This document shows positions 61,552 through 64,000 of a stretch of 64,000 bases of DNA, one piece after another. Numbering within the stretch: position 1 is the stretch's first letter; each line of letters begins with the position of its first letter. Position numbers and translations under genes: made by a program. The stretch is from Pseudomonas sp. ANT_J12 (GTDB lineage: Bacteria > Pseudomonadota > Gammaproteobacteria > Pseudomonadales > Pseudomonadaceae). The stretch covers positions 1 through 64,000 of the forward strand of contig NZ_VOBN01000007.1 of NCBI RefSeq assembly GCF_008370045.1, in the 5' to 3' direction. The notes below the pieces were generated by a model. The model searched no databases. It saw only the letters and a program-made list of their open reading frames with translations, and was not told the DNA's origin.

Positions 61552-63924
61552 TTACTCAGGCAACGCATAAGCAATCACATAATCCCCGCGATCCGATGAC
61601 TGTCGCGCCCCACCCACCGTCAGCAAGATGTATTGCTTGCCAGTCTTCGGTGAAACGTAAGTCATCGGCCCGGACTGACTGCCCACCGGCAAGCGCGACT
61701 TCCAGATCTCATTGCCATTACCGGTATCAAACGCCCGCAGATAGAAATCCTGAGTGCCGGCAAAGAACAACAACCCCGACTGAGTCGCCAGCGAAGCGCC
61801 CAGCGTCGGCATGCCAATCGGGATCTGCAAGTGCATGCGAATGCCCAGCGGCCCCGTGTCTTGCACGGTGCCGACCGGAACCTGCCACATCAGTTTGTGG
61901 GTCTTGAGGTCGATGGCGGACATCGTGCCAAACGGTGGTTTCTGGCACGGGATACCGGCCGCCGAGAGGAAACGTTCGCGCATGGCGCCGAATGGCGTGC
62001 CTTCCTGTGGCACAACGCCCATTTCAATGCCGCTGGCCCCCGCGGCGATTTTGTTGCGCGGGATCATGTAGTTGGCCAGGCCCAGGCGCATGTCGTTGAC
62101 GAACATGTAATTCGTGTTCGGATCAACCGACACGCTGCCCCAGTTCATGCCGCCCAGGGAGCCCGGGAATTGCAGTGCGCGATCAAGGCCCGGCGGGGTG
62201 TAGACGCCTTGGTGGCGCATGCCTTTGAACTGGATGCGGCACATCAATTGGTCGAACGGGGTGGCACCCCACATGTCGGATTCGGTCAGTGTCTGGTTGC
62301 CGATTGACGGCATGTCCACCGAGAACGGCTGGGTCGGCGAATAACGTTCGCCGGGGACGTTGCCTTGCGGTACCGGGCGTTCTTCGACGCGGGCGATGGG
62401 CACGCCGGTTTCGCGGTTGAGCAGGAAGATCTCGCCCTGTTTGGTGACTTGCGCCAAGGCTGGCTGAGTGCCGCCCTTGTCGTCCGGCACATCGTAGAGC
62501 AGCGGTTGCGCCGGCAGGTCGAAGTCCCAGAGGTCGTGGTGGGTGGTCTGGAAGTGCCAGCGCACCTGACCAGTCTTCACGTCGATGGCGACGATGGATG
62601 AGTTCCACTTGTCATCGAAGGCCGTGCGTTGGCCACCGAAGAAGTCAGGCGTAGCGTTGCCGGTTGGCAGGTAGACCAGACCGAGCTTGGCGTCGTAGGA
62701 CATGGCCGACCAGACGTTGGGCGTACCACGGGTATAGGTCTCGCCGGCCGGCGGGCGCTTGGTGGTGTTCGGGTTGCCCGGATCCCACGCCCACACCAGT
62801 TCACCACTGCGCACGTCGTAGGCACGGACCACGCCTGGTGGTTCACCGGTGGAATAGTTGTCGGCCACGCGTCCGCCGACGATCACCACATTGCCCGCGA
62901 CCAGCGGGGTCGAGGTTTGCTGGTAGTAACCCGGTTTGACTTCGCCCATGTCGGTTTTCAGGTCGACGGTGCCTTTGTCGCCAAAGTCCTCGCACGGCTT
63001 GCCGGTATCGGCATTGATGGCGATCAGACGGGCATCGCCGGTCGGCAGAAACAGACGTTTCGCACAGGCCGTTGGCTGGTTATCCGACGACACAGGGGTT
63101 TCGGAATAACCCAGGCCACGGCAACGCTGCCAGTTCGGCGCGGTGCCTTGAGGGTCGAACTTCCAGCGCTGGGTGCCGGTGTCGGCGTCCAGGGCGAAGA
63201 CTTTGCCGTAGGCGGTGCAGGTGTAGACCGTGTCCCCGATTTGCAGCGGGGTGTTCTGGTCTTCGGCGCCGGCGCCGGTGCTTTGCGGGATGTCGCCGGT
63301 GTGGAAGGTCCACGCCACCTGCAACTTGTCGATGTTGCCTTTGTTGATCTGGTCCAGCGCGGCGAAACGATTGCCCGCGGTGGTGTTGCCCCAGTGGGCC
63401 CAGTCTTTCTGTTCGGTGCCCGGTTTCACCGGGGTCACCGCAGGTTCAATGCTGGCCGTGACCACGTGGGTCGGCACAAACATGTAGGCCAACGTGGCGA
63501 CGACGCCCACCCCCAGAATGCCTGCCAGACCGTAGGCGCCGCGCCCAGCATGAGCGCCGGAAGCACGCACCAGTGTGGGATAAATCAGCGCGACAACCAG
63601 GCCGATCACGGCAAACGTCAGTACCCGCGAAACCAGCGGCCAGTAATCGAAACCGCTGTCCCACATCGCCCAGATCGCCGTCAGAATCAGCGCCAGAGCG
63701 TACAGCCACGCTCCTTGCGGCTTACGACGGGCAATCATCAGCCCGGACACCAGCATCGCCAGGCCCATCAGCAGGAAGTACCAACTCCCTCCCAACGCAA
63801 TTAGGTAACCACCGCCACCGGCCAGACCGAGCCCGATCAACGCAATCAGGACACCCAGCCCCCACAGCAACCATTTGCTGCCGGCGGCAGCCCCAGAATT
63901 ATTCATGTCGGAAGTTTTCCCCAT
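61552..63924 (-). CDS. gcd: membrane-bound PQQ-dependent glucose dehydrogenase (GCD family)
   Basis: Oxidises glucose to gluconate in the periplasm and passes electrons to ubiquinone. The roughly 790-residue protein has an N-terminal domain of five membrane helices (to about residue 150) and an eight-bladed PQQ propeller with ASIEPAVTPVKPG...DWAHWGNTTAGNRF, TGNATPDFFGG, and the catalytic-aspartate segment HHDLWDFDLPAQP. It belongs to the glucose/quinate/shikimate group; glucose is likeliest in Pseudomonas, but quinate cannot be excluded. Starts at 63924 or 63906 are both possible; neither has an ideal ribosome site. Confidence 0.85.
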   Translation of the reverse strand: MGKTSDMNNSGAAAGSKWLLWGLGVLIALIGLGLAGGGGYLIALGGSWYFLLMGLAMLVSGLMIARRKPQGAWLYALALILTAIWAMWDSGFDYWPLVSRVLTFAVIGLVVALIYPTLVRASGAHAGRGAYGLAGILGVGVVATLAYMFVPTHVVTASIEPAVTPVKPGTEQKDWAHWGNTTAGNRFAALDQINKGNIDKLQVAWTFHTGDIPQSTGAGAEDQNTPLQIGDTVYTCTAYGKVFALDADTGTQRWKFDPQGTAPNWQRCRGLGYSETPVSSDNQPTACAKRLFLPTGDARLIAINADTGKPCEDFGDKGTVDLKTDMGEVKPGYYQQTSTPLVAGNVVIVGGRVADNYSTGEPPGVVRAYDVRSGELVWAWDPGNPNTTKRPPAGETYTRGTPNVWSAMSYDAKLGLVYLPTGNATPDFFGGQRTAFDDKWNSSIVAIDVKTGQVRWHFQTTHHDLWDFDLPAQPLLYDVPDDKGGTQPALAQVTKQGEIFLLNRETGVPIARVEERPVPQGNVPGERYSPTQPFSVDMPSIGNQTLTESDMWGATPFDQLMCRIQFKGMRHQGVYTPPGLDRALQFPGSLGGMNWGSVSVDPNTNYMFVNDMRLGLANYMIPRNKIAAGASGIEMGVVPQEGTPFGAMRERFLSAAGIPCQKPPFGTMSAIDLKTHKLMWQVPVGTVQDTGPLGIRMHLQIPIGMPTLGASLATQSGLLFFAGTQDFYLRAFDTGNGNEIWKSRLPVGSQSGPMTYVSPKTGKQYILLTVGGARQSSDRGDYVIAYALPE

Positions 63925-64000
63925 TTGTGACAAGCACGAAATGATGTACTACCTAGTTACTTATGGCAATTTGTCGCAGATGAAAAAGTTCTGAACGGTC

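Overview
This window is chromosomal DNA from a Pseudomonas of the broad P. fluorescens group. The evidence is the high-GC codon use, the gene order (which largely follows my memory of P. aeruginosa from tyrZ through vfr, trpGDC, trpE, agt, lptD, rpoD to rmcA) and the many REP-type palindromes built on a TGTAGGAGCGAGGCTTGCC core. It is almost entirely core genome with a few accessory insertions. All gene calls come from reading motifs and context; no database search was run.

Layout. 1-132: a strong minus-strand promoter and leader, probably of an rRNA operon lying beyond the left edge. 133-9.6 kb: tyrosyl-tRNA synthetase, M23 endopeptidase, anmK, erpA, argC, hemJ, a nitronate monooxygenase, a DUF805 protein, an SDR and a HIT protein. 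9.7-12.8 kb: coq7, speD, an OsmC protein and the cAMP receptor vfr. 12.8-20.1 kb: the split tryptophan genes trpGDC and trpE, separated by the autotransporter esterase estP. A short Trp-rich leader ORF precedes trpG, and a near copy of its tail forms the end of gph just before trpE, which points to attenuation. 20.2-22.9 kb: gph, rpe and an iron alcohol dehydrogenase. 23-31.2 kb: an ABC transporter of the agtABCD type (4-aminobutyrate/5-aminovalerate) with its agtSR two-component system.

31.3-34.9 kb: a DUF3530 protein, djlA, and the MurNAc recycling pair murU-amgK, divergent from 35-42.7 kb: lptD-surA-pdxA-rsmA-apaG-apaH-glpE. 43-47.8 kb: the PrkA kinase, YeaH and SpoVR stress cluster. 47.9-51.8 kb: cca, folK-folB, plsY and tsaD. 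52-56.6 kb: the macromolecular synthesis cluster rpsU-dnaG-rpoD, here without the yqeY gene I would expect between rpsU and dnaG. 56.7-60.4 kb: an RmcA-type PAS/GGDEF/EAL protein. 60.4-61.5 kb: a CAU-anticodon tRNA (Ile2 type) followed by a small, less GC-rich two-gene cassette that looks like a toxin-antitoxin module. 61.5 kb-end: a membrane PQQ-dependent glucose dehydrogenase.

Themes. Envelope maintenance recurs (M23 hydrolase, AnmK, AmgK/MurU, LptD, SurA, PlsY). The observations I rate highest are the paired trp leader ORFs, one of them embedded in the gph 3' end, and the tRNA-linked toxin-antitoxin-like cassette with a promoter giving an almost leaderless transcript.
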